Program-made: the position numbers and the translations under genes
Shown: one piece after another, positions 1 to 7,705 of the stretch
Layout of the letters: each line of letters begins with the position of its first letter
Numbering within the stretch: position 1 is the first letter of the stretch
Source of the DNA: Rhodospirillaceae bacterium
GTDB lineage: Bacteria; Pseudomonadota; Alphaproteobacteria; Rhodospirillales; Casp-alpha2
Length of the DNA: 50,523 bases
Reading direction: 5' to 3'
NCBI GenBank assembly: GCA_002686255.1
Contig: NZAZ01000076.1
Span: forward strand, 1-50,523
Notes under the pieces: generated by a model
Database searches by the model: none
Seen by the model: the letters and a program-made list of their open reading frames with translations, nothing else
What the model was told of the DNA's origin: nothing

Positions 1-77
1 ATCGCGCCGCGCCGCGCGCCTAGCGGATCGTCACACAGCGGAGCCATCAGAATGAGTCAATGTGGTCGGAACATGCT

Positions 78-347
78 CTAGTGGCCTGTATCACCTAAAT
101 TGCACCCCTACGACGGCGCTGCGAGGTTTCCGGCTAGGAGCGCGTTGCGCCGTGGTGCCAACCCACCACAAGTGGCGCGCGACGACGTCCGGAAGCCTTG
201 CAACGCCGCCCCGCGGGTCGCTTTTCCCGTCCCCTCGGGGCGTCGGGAAGGCTTGCCGATGGGCCGCCATCGCCTGCGCTTCCCCTCCTGCCGAGGAAAC
301 GGGAAAAGTGATCGTAGGGGTATTATTTAGGTGATACAGGCCACTAG
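78..347 (+). mobile_element. MITE-like element, copy 1
   Basis: This 270-bp element has perfect 23-bp terminal inverted repeats containing AGTGGCCTGTATCACC, and the similarity extends inward through a shared CCCCTACGA. A second, reverse-oriented homologue lies at 10872-11170. The interior has further inverted segments (CTTTTCCCGT near 211-225 against ACGGGAAAAG near 299-308), so the element can fold extensively. It encodes no transposase; the short reading frames inside it look incidental. Its right end is 24 bp from the rne stop codon, so it may supply the 3' end of the rne transcript. It is best described as a non-autonomous element; the transposase family that moves it was not identified. 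Confidence 0.8.
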
Positions 348-370
348 GACCCGGCCCTTCGCAGGCCCGC

Positions 371-2950
371 TTATTTAGCCGGCCGGTTCCACCACCCCTT
401 GCGGCTCGGGGATTTTCCCGGCGCCTGATCCTTGCCGGTCCCGCCGCCGATATTGATGACATTGGTTTTCGCGGCCTCGCCGCCGGGGGTTTTCGCGGCC
501 TCGCCGCCGGGGGTTTTCGCGGCCTCGCCGCCGGTCGACGCGGCGGCCTGCCTGGCCGGGACGGAGGGCCCCGCCACCGTTGCCGAAGCGCCGGAATCAT
601 TGGGAACCTGGATGGGAATATTAATGACGGTCTTTTTCCCGGCCGGCTTGTCCTCTTTGGTTTTGGCGCTGCGCCGGGGGCGGCGGGCCGGTTTCCTGGC
701 CGCCGGTTTGGCATCATCGCCGGTGTTGTCCTTATCGGCAGTAGAGGCTTCGGTTTCTGCCGCCGTTTCCGCCCTCTTGGTCTTTCTGCCGCCGCTCCGC
801 TTGGCCGGTGTTTTCGCTTCCTTCTTTTTGGCCTTGTCGTCGTCGCCGTCCGGCTTTTTCGCTTTTCTCCCGCGCGGGGACTTGCTCTCGGCCGGGGCCT
901 CGGCGGTCACGGGGACGTCTGGGCCCGGCAAGGGGATAACGTCATCGGCGCCGCTGGTTTGCGCTTCGGCCACGGCCGCCGGCGGAGCGTTGCCGGTCCG
1001 GTCCTGGGCCTGCCGATCGGCGGGTTTGCGGCCCCGCCGCCTTCCTCCGCGGCGTCCGCGGCGGCGGCGCTTGGCGCGGGCGGGTGGCGCCTCTTCGTCC
1101 GACTCCGGCCTAGACTCGGCGGCTTTTTCGGCGACCGGCCTTTCAGGGGCGGCTTCCAGGGGCTTGGCGGTTTCGGCTTCGTCCGCCGCGGTCACGGCGG
1201 TTTCGTCGCCGCGCCGGTGGCGCCGGGAACGCCGCCGCCGTCTGCCGCCTTCGCCCGGTGCGTCCCTGCCGCCGGCGCCGGCCGCCTCGCCTTTGCCTTT
1301 GCCCTTGCCGCCATCGACCCGTTCGATCCGGCAATCGGGCGGGATCAGAGTATCGTCGGTCTCCAGGGTCACCGCCAATTGGTATTTGTTTTCGAGGTCC
1401 GCCAGCGCCAGGCGGTGGTTGTTGAGAATGTAAAGGGCCACGGACGAGGGGATGGCGACGCTCACCGCCTTCGAGCGTTTCCGCATGCCTTCCTCCTCAA
1501 GGGCGCGGAGAAGATGAAGTGCCGCCGAATCCGTGGACCGGCGAATGCCCGTTCCTTCGCAGTAGGGGCAGGGTTCGGAACTGGTTTCGATCAGGCTCGG
1601 GCGCAGCCGTTGGCGGGAAAGTTCCATCAGCCCGAAGGGGCTGATGTGGCCGATCTGGATGCGGGCGCGGTCGGAACGCATGACATCCTTGATCCGGCGT
1701 TCCACCTTGACCTGGTTTCGGTGGACTTCCATGTCGATGAAGTCGATGACGATCAGGCCGGCCAGGTCCCGGAGTCTTAGCTGCCGGGCGATTTCGTCGG
1801 CCGCTTCGAGGTTGGTTTTCAAGGCCGTTTCCTCGATGTTACGGCCCCGGGTGGCGCGGCCCGAATTGACGTCGATGGACACCAGCGCCTCGGTCGGATT
1901 GATGACGATATAACCGCCTGACTTCAACTGCACGGTCGGGGAATGCATGCCGTCCAGTTGGCCTTCCACCGAAAAATGCTGGAACAGTTGCTTGTTGGTT
2001 TCCTTGAAGGGCTGCACCCGTTTTGTATGGCTGGGGATCAGCATTTTCATGAAATTCTTGGCGATGCGGTAGCCGGCTTCGCCTTCGATGATGATTTCAT
2101 CGATGTCCTTGTCGTAAAGGTCCCGGATCGAGCGCTTGATCAAATTGCCTTCCTCGTGGACCAGGCAAGGGGCCATGGATTCCAGGGTGACGTCGCGCAC
2201 CGAGCTCCACACCCGCATCAGGTATTCGTAATCGCGCTTGATTTCGGCTTTTGATCGCTTCTGGCCGGCGGTTCGCACGATCACCGCCATCCCCTTGGGA
2301 ATGCCGAGGTCGCCCAGGACCGTTTTCAGGCGCTTGCGGTCGGTGCCGATGCTGATCTTGCGGGAAATGCCGCCGCCCCTGGCGGTGTTGGGCATCAACA
2401 CGCAATACCGTCCGGCCAGCGACAAATACGTTGTCAACGCGGCGCCCTTGGTGCCCCGTTCTTCCTTGACGACTTGCACCAGCAGGATCTGACGACGCTT
2501 GATGACTTCCTGGATTTTATATTTGCGTCTGAGCGTCACCGGGCGGCGGGCTTCGACCTCCTCGGAATCGTCTCCGCCCAGGGTCTCGACGCCGGCGGCA
2601 TCGGAATCCTCGCCGTTGCCGCCGTCCAGGGCCTTGGCCTCGGCCTCGGCCTCGGTCTCCGCTGCCTGCTGTTCCGCCAGCAGTTTTTCGCGGTCGGCGA
2701 CCGGAATTTGATAATAATCGGGATGGATTTCGCTGAACGCCAGGAACCCGTGGCGGTTACCGCCGTAATCGACAAACGCCGCCTGCAGGGACGGTTCGAC
2801 CCGGGTTACCTTGGCAAGATAGATGTTGCCTCTGAGCTGCCTTCGGGATTCAACCTCGACGTCGAAATCTTCCAGATGGTTTCCGATGACGATCGCCACC
2901 CGGGTCTCTTCCGGATGCGATGCGTCGATGAGCATTCTTTTGGTGGACAT
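371..2950 (-). CDS. rne: Ribonuclease E/G family endoribonuclease (RNase E)
   Basis: This is an 859-aa single-strand-specific endoribonuclease, central to mRNA decay and rRNA/tRNA processing and the usual degradosome scaffold. The N-terminus carries the S1 RNA-binding region (about residues 35-140), interrupted by an acidic Ala/Glu/Asp-rich insert. The catalytic DNase I-like region contains DVNSGRATRG and IVIDFIDM, which hold the two metal-binding aspartates known from E. coli. The Zn-link cysteines appear as CPYCEGTG. The last 300 or so residues are low-complexity, rich in Arg, Lys, Ala, Pro and Glu, as expected for the disordered scaffold region. Three copies of GGEAAKTP lie near the C-terminus. 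The start is the ATG at 2950. A divergent gap of about 520 bp precedes it. Confidence 0.97.
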   Translation of the reverse strand: MSTKRMLIDASHPEETRVAIVIGNHLEDFDVEVESRRQLRGNIYLAKVTRVEPSLQAAFVDYGGNRHGFLAFSEIHPDYYQIPVADREKLLAEQQAAETEAEAEAKALDGGNGEDSDAAGVETLGGDDSEEVEARRPVTLRRKYKIQEVIKRRQILLVQVVKEERGTKGAALTTYLSLAGRYCVLMPNTARGGGISRKISIGTDRKRLKTVLGDLGIPKGMAVIVRTAGQKRSKAEIKRDYEYLMRVWSSVRDVTLESMAPCLVHEEGNLIKRSIRDLYDKDIDEIIIEGEAGYRIAKNFMKMLIPSHTKRVQPFKETNKQLFQHFSVEGQLDGMHSPTVQLKSGGYIVINPTEALVSIDVNSGRATRGRNIEETALKTNLEAADEIARQLRLRDLAGLIVIDFIDMEVHRNQVKVERRIKDVMRSDRARIQIGHISPFGLMELSRQRLRPSLIETSSEPCPYCEGTGIRRSTDSAALHLLRALEEEGMRKRSKAVSVAIPSSVALYILNNHRLALADLENKYQLAVTLETDDTLIPPDCRIERVDGGKGKGKGEAAGAGGRDAPGEGGRRRRRSRRHRRGDETAVTAADEAETAKPLEAAPERPVAEKAAESRPESDEEAPPARAKRRRRGRRGGRRRGRKPADRQAQDRTGNAPPAAVAEAQTSGADDVIPLPGPDVPVTAEAPAESKSPRGRKAKKPDGDDDKAKKKEAKTPAKRSGGRKTKRAETAAETEASTADKDNTGDDAKPAARKPARRPRRSAKTKEDKPAGKKTVINIPIQVPNDSGASATVAGPSVPARQAAASTGGEAAKTPGGEAAKTPGGEAAKTNVINIGGGTGKDQAPGKSPSRKGWWNRPAK
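464..534. repeat. Triplicated 24-bp coding repeat in rne
   Basis: Three near-identical 24-bp units run at 464-487, 488-511 and 512-534. They encode three copies of the octapeptide GGEAAKTP in the disordered tail of RNase E. The unit is a multiple of three, so copy-number change keeps the frame. Confidence 0.9.
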
Positions 2951-3469
2951 TAAATTTTAAACTCCGATGCACGATTTGCCCGGAACCCGGCTCCCGAGAG
3001 CGAGAGGCGTCGGGCAAAAAGGTGCGTGTTTCAGAAACGCCGGCGGCGCCTGCGAACGGTCCCGCCGCCGTCAGGGGCGGGGGTGTCTGTGAATAAGCTC
3101 GCGCTGCTCTATCCGGCATGAAAAAAGACCATATTCTATGAGGGGTGGCCCCTCGAACGTTCCGTATATAAGCCCGGACCAAACAAATTACCAGTAGCGG
3201 GAACCCGATCCCGTGCCCGGGCTTGAAGGGTAATGGGGGAAAAACGGCCTCGGGACGGTCAAAAACGGCGATAAAGGAAACCTGTCCGGCTGACCGCCTC
3301 GCCCCACGGTGTTAACATAACGGTAGGACTTTGGTTCGACAATCGTCTTATTGCCGTTACCGGGGCAAACGGCCGCCGGGGCCGCCGTGGCGGGAAGGAA
3401 ATTTGTTGCAGTCCTTCGGCCCCTGTAATAAGTCCTATATTTGGGGGTAACTTGCTGGTGTTACACAAA
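2951..3469. promoter_or_regulatory. Divergent rne / amiC intergenic region with an rne leader hairpin
   Basis: This gap of about 520 bp separates the divergent rne and amidase genes and holds no convincing gene. At 3140-3154 there is a perfect hairpin (GAGGGG, 3-nt loop, CCCCTC) about 190 nt upstream of the rne start. An AT-rich TATATA lies at 3165-3170. E. coli rne has a long structured 5' leader used for autoregulation; a similar role for this hairpin is inference. TATATT near 3435 is a possible -10 for the amidase, without a clear -35. Confidence 0.4.
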
Positions 3470-4849
3470 ATGTTGGGTCTTGGTCGGGTTTTCCGTTGGC
3501 CGCTGGTGGCCTTGTCGTTGACCGCCGGGCTTGCCGGCCCGGGGCCGGCCGTGGCCGCCGAATCGGTGGTCACCGACATCCGCGTCGCCGAGCGTGCCGG
3601 CGTCACGCGGATGGTTTTTGAGCTGACCCGGAAAGTGGCGTTCAGCGCCTTTACCCTCGGCAATCCCGCCCGCGTGGTCATCGACTTGCCGGAAGTGGGC
3701 TGGCGGCTGCCGGCGCGGCCGTTGCCGGGCGCCACCGGCGTCTTCGAGAAACTGCGCTACGGCCTCTACAAGCCCGGCAATTCCCGGGTCGTCCTCGATA
3801 TCCGCACGCCGGCGGCGATCACTCGGGCCTTTATCCTCGAGCCGCAAGGGGAAAAGGGGTTCCGGGCGGTCATCGATCTGACGCCGACGACTTCCGAAAC
3901 GTTCCTGCGCAACGCCGGCAAGGCGCCCGTCCGCGTGACCGCCCCCCGGCCGTCCCCACCGCTCCCGGCGGCCGCGTCGCCGAAGAATAAAATGGTCCTG
4001 GTCAAGGGGCCGGATCAGGCCGCCGCCCCCGTTGCCGTCACAGCCAAGGGGCCGAAGGCTTCCCGGTCCGGATTGCAGCCGCCGCCGCCCCCCCCCCAAC
4101 AGGCCACGCCCTTCCGTCTGGCGCCGCGCAAGCCGGAACTAAAACGCCGTGGCAAGAAACGCGTCGTCATCATCGATCCCGGCCACGGCGGCGCCGATCC
4201 CGGCACCATCGGCATCTCCGGCATCTACGAGAAACACCTGACGCTGTCGATGGCCCGCGAACTCAAGAAACGGCTGGAAAGGACCGGCCGTTTCAAGGCC
4301 CTGCTGACCCGCGACAGGGACATCTTCATCCGCCTGCGCGACCGGGTGCAGGTGGCCCGCGACGCCAAGGCCGAGCTGTTCATTTCCATCCACGCCGACA
4401 GCGTCCGCGACAAAAGCATCAAGGGCTCGGCGGTCTACACCCTTTCGGAAAAGGCCTCGGACCGGGAGGCCCAGGAACTGGCGGACAAGGAAAACAAGGC
4501 CGACCTCATCGCCGGCGTCGACCTGACCTACGAAACGCCCGAGGTGACCAACATCCTGATCGACCTGGCGCAGCGGGAATCGATGAACCAGTCGGCCCGT
4601 TTCGCGGCGACCCTGGTCAAGGAGCTCAGGCGCAACATCAAGGTTCTCCGGAACAGCCACCGATTCGCCGGATTTGCCGTCCTCAAGGCCCCGGACATCC
4701 CGTCGGTGCTGTTCGAGATGGGGTTTTTGTCCAACCCGTCGGACGAACGCGCCTTGCGGTCGCGCAAATACCGCGCCCGCCTGGCGGCCATGGTAGTCCG
4801 GTCGATGGAGGCCTATTTCGCCCGCATCGAGGAAGCGACGCGCAAATAG
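3470..4849 (+). CDS. amiC: N-acetylmuramoyl-L-alanine amidase, AmiC-like, with AMIN domain
   Basis: This is a 459-aa periplasmic cell-wall hydrolase that cleaves the bond between MurNAc and the stem peptide, usually at the division septum. The first 30 or so residues form a signal peptide ending near AVAAE. An AMIN domain, which targets the enzyme to septal peptidoglycan, spans about residues 32-137. A Pro/Ala-rich linker follows, then a zinc-dependent Amidase_3 domain from about residue 228. That domain has IDPGHGGADPG with the first zinc ligand, EKHLTLSMA, SIHADS and a C-terminal FEMGFLSN. The ATG at 3470 is preferred; an in-frame TTG at 3452 would add six residues. It lies between rne and mrcA, a familiar alphaproteobacterial order. 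Confidence 0.93.
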   Translation: MLGLGRVFRWPLVALSLTAGLAGPGPAVAAESVVTDIRVAERAGVTRMVFELTRKVAFSAFTLGNPARVVIDLPEVGWRLPARPLPGATGVFEKLRYGLYKPGNSRVVLDIRTPAAITRAFILEPQGEKGFRAVIDLTPTTSETFLRNAGKAPVRVTAPRPSPPLPAAASPKNKMVLVKGPDQAAAPVAVTAKGPKASRSGLQPPPPPPQQATPFRLAPRKPELKRRGKKRVVIIDPGHGGADPGTIGISGIYEKHLTLSMARELKKRLERTGRFKALLTRDRDIFIRLRDRVQVARDAKAELFISIHADSVRDKSIKGSAVYTLSEKASDREAQELADKENKADLIAGVDLTYETPEVTNILIDLAQRESMNQSARFAATLVKELRRNIKVLRNSHRFAGFAVLKAPDIPSVLFEMGFLSNPSDERALRSRKYRARLAAMVVRSMEAYFARIEEATRK

Positions 4850-4913
4850 GCGGCCATACCGTCGCCATATTTTTCCCCTTTAGTGACTCGAAGGTGTCCG
4901 GCCGACATGTGGT

Positions 4914-7421
4914 ATGATGGTCTCCAGGCTTGTTGCCGCCATCAGGATCGAGGGACCCGGACCGAAGTGGCCTTGGGATTCCATGTTTAGAGCGTTTCTG
5001 ACCCTATTGGGAATTTTGTTCATCATCGCCCTCGCCGGTGCCGGCGGGGTAGTGTTCCTTTTCCACAATTACGGCCGCGACCTTCCCGAATACCAACAGC
5101 TCGCCGACTACGAACCGCCGGTCATGACTCGGGTTTACGCCGGCGACGGGCGGCTGTTGGCCGAGTACGCGGTCGAAAAGCGGGTCTTCGTGCCGATCAA
5201 GGCGACGCCGCGGCGCGTAGTGCAGGCGTTCCTGGCCGCCGAGGACAAGAACTTCTACGTCCACCCGGGCGTCGATATCCTGAGCGTCGTCCGCGCCGCG
5301 TTGACCAACGTCAAGAACGTCGGCACCTCGAAGCGCCCGGTCGGCGCCTCGACCATCACCCAGCAGGTGGCCAAGAACTTCCTGCTGACCAACGAGCTGT
5401 CGTGGCGGCGAAAGATCCAGGAGGCGATCCTGGCCTTCCGCATCGAACGCGCCCTTTCCAAGGACCGCATCCTGGAGCTCTACATGAACCAGATCTATCT
5501 CGGCTTCGGATCTTATGGCGTGGCGGCGGCGGCGCTCAACTACTTCAACAAATCCATGAACGACCTGACCATCGCCGAGGCGGCGTTCCTGGCCGCCCTG
5601 CCGAAGGCGCCCAACAACTACAACCCGGTCAAGAAGCCCCGGGCCGCCAAGTCCCGGCGCAATTGGGTGATCGGACGGATGTTGGCCGAAGGCTTCATCG
5701 ACGAGACGCAAGCAGCGAAGGCCGAACAGGCGGAGCTCAGGGTCCGCCAGCGTTCGGCCACCGAATTCCTCACCGCCGAATACTTCGCCGAGGAGGTGCG
5801 CCGCCGACTGGTACGGCGGTTCGGCGAAGAGAAGCTGTACAAGGGCGGGCTGTCGGTGCGCACGACCCTCGATCCCTCCCTCCAGACGATCGCCGACCGG
5901 CTGCTGAGAGAAGGGCTAGAGGCTTACGACCGCCGCCACGGCTGGCGCGGGCCGATCACCCGCCTGGCCGAGGGCACGCGGCTCGATATCGCCGGCGACT
6001 GGCGGCGCGAACTGTCCAACGCCGCCCCGGTCAAGGGGTTGGGATTGCATCGACTGGCCGTCGTCATCGGCCTCGACATCGATGGCGCGGTGATCGGCCT
6101 CGGCGACGGCACGACGGGGCGCATTCCGCTGGCCGAAATGAAATGGGCCCGGGCCTGGAAGAAAGACCAGAAGCGCGGCCCCAAGGTGACCAACCCGGCC
6201 GACGTGCTCGCCCCCGGCGACGTCATCGCCGTCGATCCGGTGGCCACCGAGGACAAGGACAAGCCGTATGCCAAGGGAATCTACGGCCTGCGTCAGCTTC
6301 CCGACGTCGAAGGCGCCCTGGTGGCACTGGACCCCCACACCGGCCGGGTGCTGGCCATGTCCGGCGGCTATGCCTATGAACTGAGCCAGTTCAACCGCGT
6401 CACCCAGGCCATGCGGCAACCGGGCTCGGCGTTCAAGCCTTTCGTCTATCTGGCCGCCCTAGACGCCGGGTATACGCCGTCGACTCTGATCCTGGACGCG
6501 CCCTTCGTCATCGACCAGGGGCCGGGATTGCCGAAATGGCGGCCCGCCAACTACACGAAAAAGTTCTACGGCCCGTCGACCATGCGCCTGGGCGTCGAAA
6601 AATCGCGCAACCTGATGACGGTGCGCCTGGCCCAGACCATCGGCATGGAAAGGGTTGCCGAATACGCCGAACGCTTCGGCATCGTCGATTCCATGCCCCG
6701 CACGCTGTCCATGGCGCTGGGCGCCAGGGAAACGACGCTGCTCAGGCTGACCACGGCCTATGCGATGCTGGTCAACGGCGGCAAGCGCATCACGCCGACC
6801 CTCGTCGACCGCATCCAGGACCGCCACGGCGGAACCATCTTTCGCCATGACCGGCGCAACTGCCCCAACTGCCGGGCCACCTACTGGACCCGCCAGCCGG
6901 TGCCGGAGATCGCCGACACCCGCCAGACGGTGACCGAGTCGGGCAGCGCCTATCAGGTGGTGACCATGCTCCAGGGCGTCGTCAAGAGGGGCACCGGAAA
7001 ACGGGTCCGGGCCGTCGGCAAGCCGTTGGCCGGCAAGACCGGGACCACCAACAGGGAATTAGACACCTGGTTCATCGGTTTTACGCCCGACCTGGCGGTC
7101 GGCGTTTTCATCGGCTTCGACGATCCGAAGCCAATGGGACGCCGCGAAACCGGCTCCAGCGTCACCGCGCCCGTGTTCCGCGACTTCATGGCCGCGGCGT
7201 TGAAGAACAAAGCCGCGATTCCGTTCCGCATCCCGCCGGGCATCCGCCTGGTGCGGGTCAACGTTTCCACCGGCCAGTTGGCGCGGCCGGGGGACAAAAA
7301 CGTCATCCTCGAAGCCTTCAAACCGGGTACCATTCCTTCCGGGCGTTCGGAAGTCCTGGAAGGGCAAAGCTGGACCGGCGACGACCGCCAGCCGGCTACC
7401 GGCACCGGCGGCCTTTACTGA
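4914..7421 (+). CDS. mrcA: Penicillin-binding protein 1A (bifunctional transglycosylase/transpeptidase)
   Basis: This is an 835-aa class A PBP that polymerises glycan strands and cross-links them. An N-terminal membrane anchor lies at about residues 24-50. The GT51 domain includes AAEDKNFYVHPGVD with the catalytic glutamate, then STITQQVAKN. An OB-like insert separates it from the transpeptidase domain, which has the active-site SxxK in QPGSAFKPF (about residue 505), SRN as the SxN motif, and KTGTT (about 705). The ATG at 4914 is used; an alternative ATG at 4983 would begin just before the membrane segment, and neither has a strong ribosome binding site. Length is normal for the family. Confidence 0.96.
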   Translation: MMVSRLVAAIRIEGPGPKWPWDSMFRAFLTLLGILFIIALAGAGGVVFLFHNYGRDLPEYQQLADYEPPVMTRVYAGDGRLLAEYAVEKRVFVPIKATPRRVVQAFLAAEDKNFYVHPGVDILSVVRAALTNVKNVGTSKRPVGASTITQQVAKNFLLTNELSWRRKIQEAILAFRIERALSKDRILELYMNQIYLGFGSYGVAAAALNYFNKSMNDLTIAEAAFLAALPKAPNNYNPVKKPRAAKSRRNWVIGRMLAEGFIDETQAAKAEQAELRVRQRSATEFLTAEYFAEEVRRRLVRRFGEEKLYKGGLSVRTTLDPSLQTIADRLLREGLEAYDRRHGWRGPITRLAEGTRLDIAGDWRRELSNAAPVKGLGLHRLAVVIGLDIDGAVIGLGDGTTGRIPLAEMKWARAWKKDQKRGPKVTNPADVLAPGDVIAVDPVATEDKDKPYAKGIYGLRQLPDVEGALVALDPHTGRVLAMSGGYAYELSQFNRVTQAMRQPGSAFKPFVYLAALDAGYTPSTLILDAPFVIDQGPGLPKWRPANYTKKFYGPSTMRLGVEKSRNLMTVRLAQTIGMERVAEYAERFGIVDSMPRTLSMALGARETTLLRLTTAYAMLVNGGKRITPTLVDRIQDRHGGTIFRHDRRNCPNCRATYWTRQPVPEIADTRQTVTESGSAYQVVTMLQGVVKRGTGKRVRAVGKPLAGKTGTTNRELDTWFIGFTPDLAVGVFIGFDDPKPMGRRETGSSVTAPVFRDFMAAALKNKAAIPFRIPPGIRLVRVNVSTGQLARPGDKNVILEAFKPGTIPSGRSEVLEGQSWTGDDRQPATGTGGLY

Positions 7422-7468
7422 GCGCCGAACAGAACCCCAGAGAGCCGCCGGCCTGATTCCCACGGTAT

Positions 7469-7546
7469 GCATCGGTGGGCATCGGTCGGCATTCGGTGGA
7501 CATTCGGTGTGCACCGGGTGGACATTGGGTGGTTATCGGGTCGGTG
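7469..7546. repeat. Degenerate 10-11 bp tandem repeat between mrcA and the CHAT gene
   Basis: About seven decayed tandem units follow the pattern GCATCGGTGG / GCATTCGGTGG / ACATTCGGTGT / GCACCGGGTGG / ACATTGGGTGG. They lie in the 284-bp gap between the converging mrcA and TPR-CHAT genes. No gene is convincing in the gap. Confidence 0.6.
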
Positions 7547-7705
7547 TTTTCTCCGTTTCCTGTCATTTCTTGGGCTTTCCTTGGAATTTCCTTGACGAAC
7601 ATATCCTTTCCCGCCACGGCCAACATGAACCCCGCAGGCGGGTGATGATCGATATTCACCACGCCAAAGAACAAACATAGAACACAAGCCTGAATGAAGG
7701 CGTTG

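Noticed and set aside
62-334. Short frames inside both MITE copies
   Set aside because: They lie within terminal-repeat-bounded, self-complementary DNA and have no binding sites or recognisable domains.
432-1433. Long plus-strand frames inside rne
   Set aside because: They are antisense shadows of the Ala/Arg/Glu-rich RNase E tail; the minus-strand protein has clear motifs.
7415-7687. Minus-strand frames of about 90 codons after mrcA
   Set aside because: They read through the degenerate short repeat (TQCPPGAHRMSTECR-like) and match no family.
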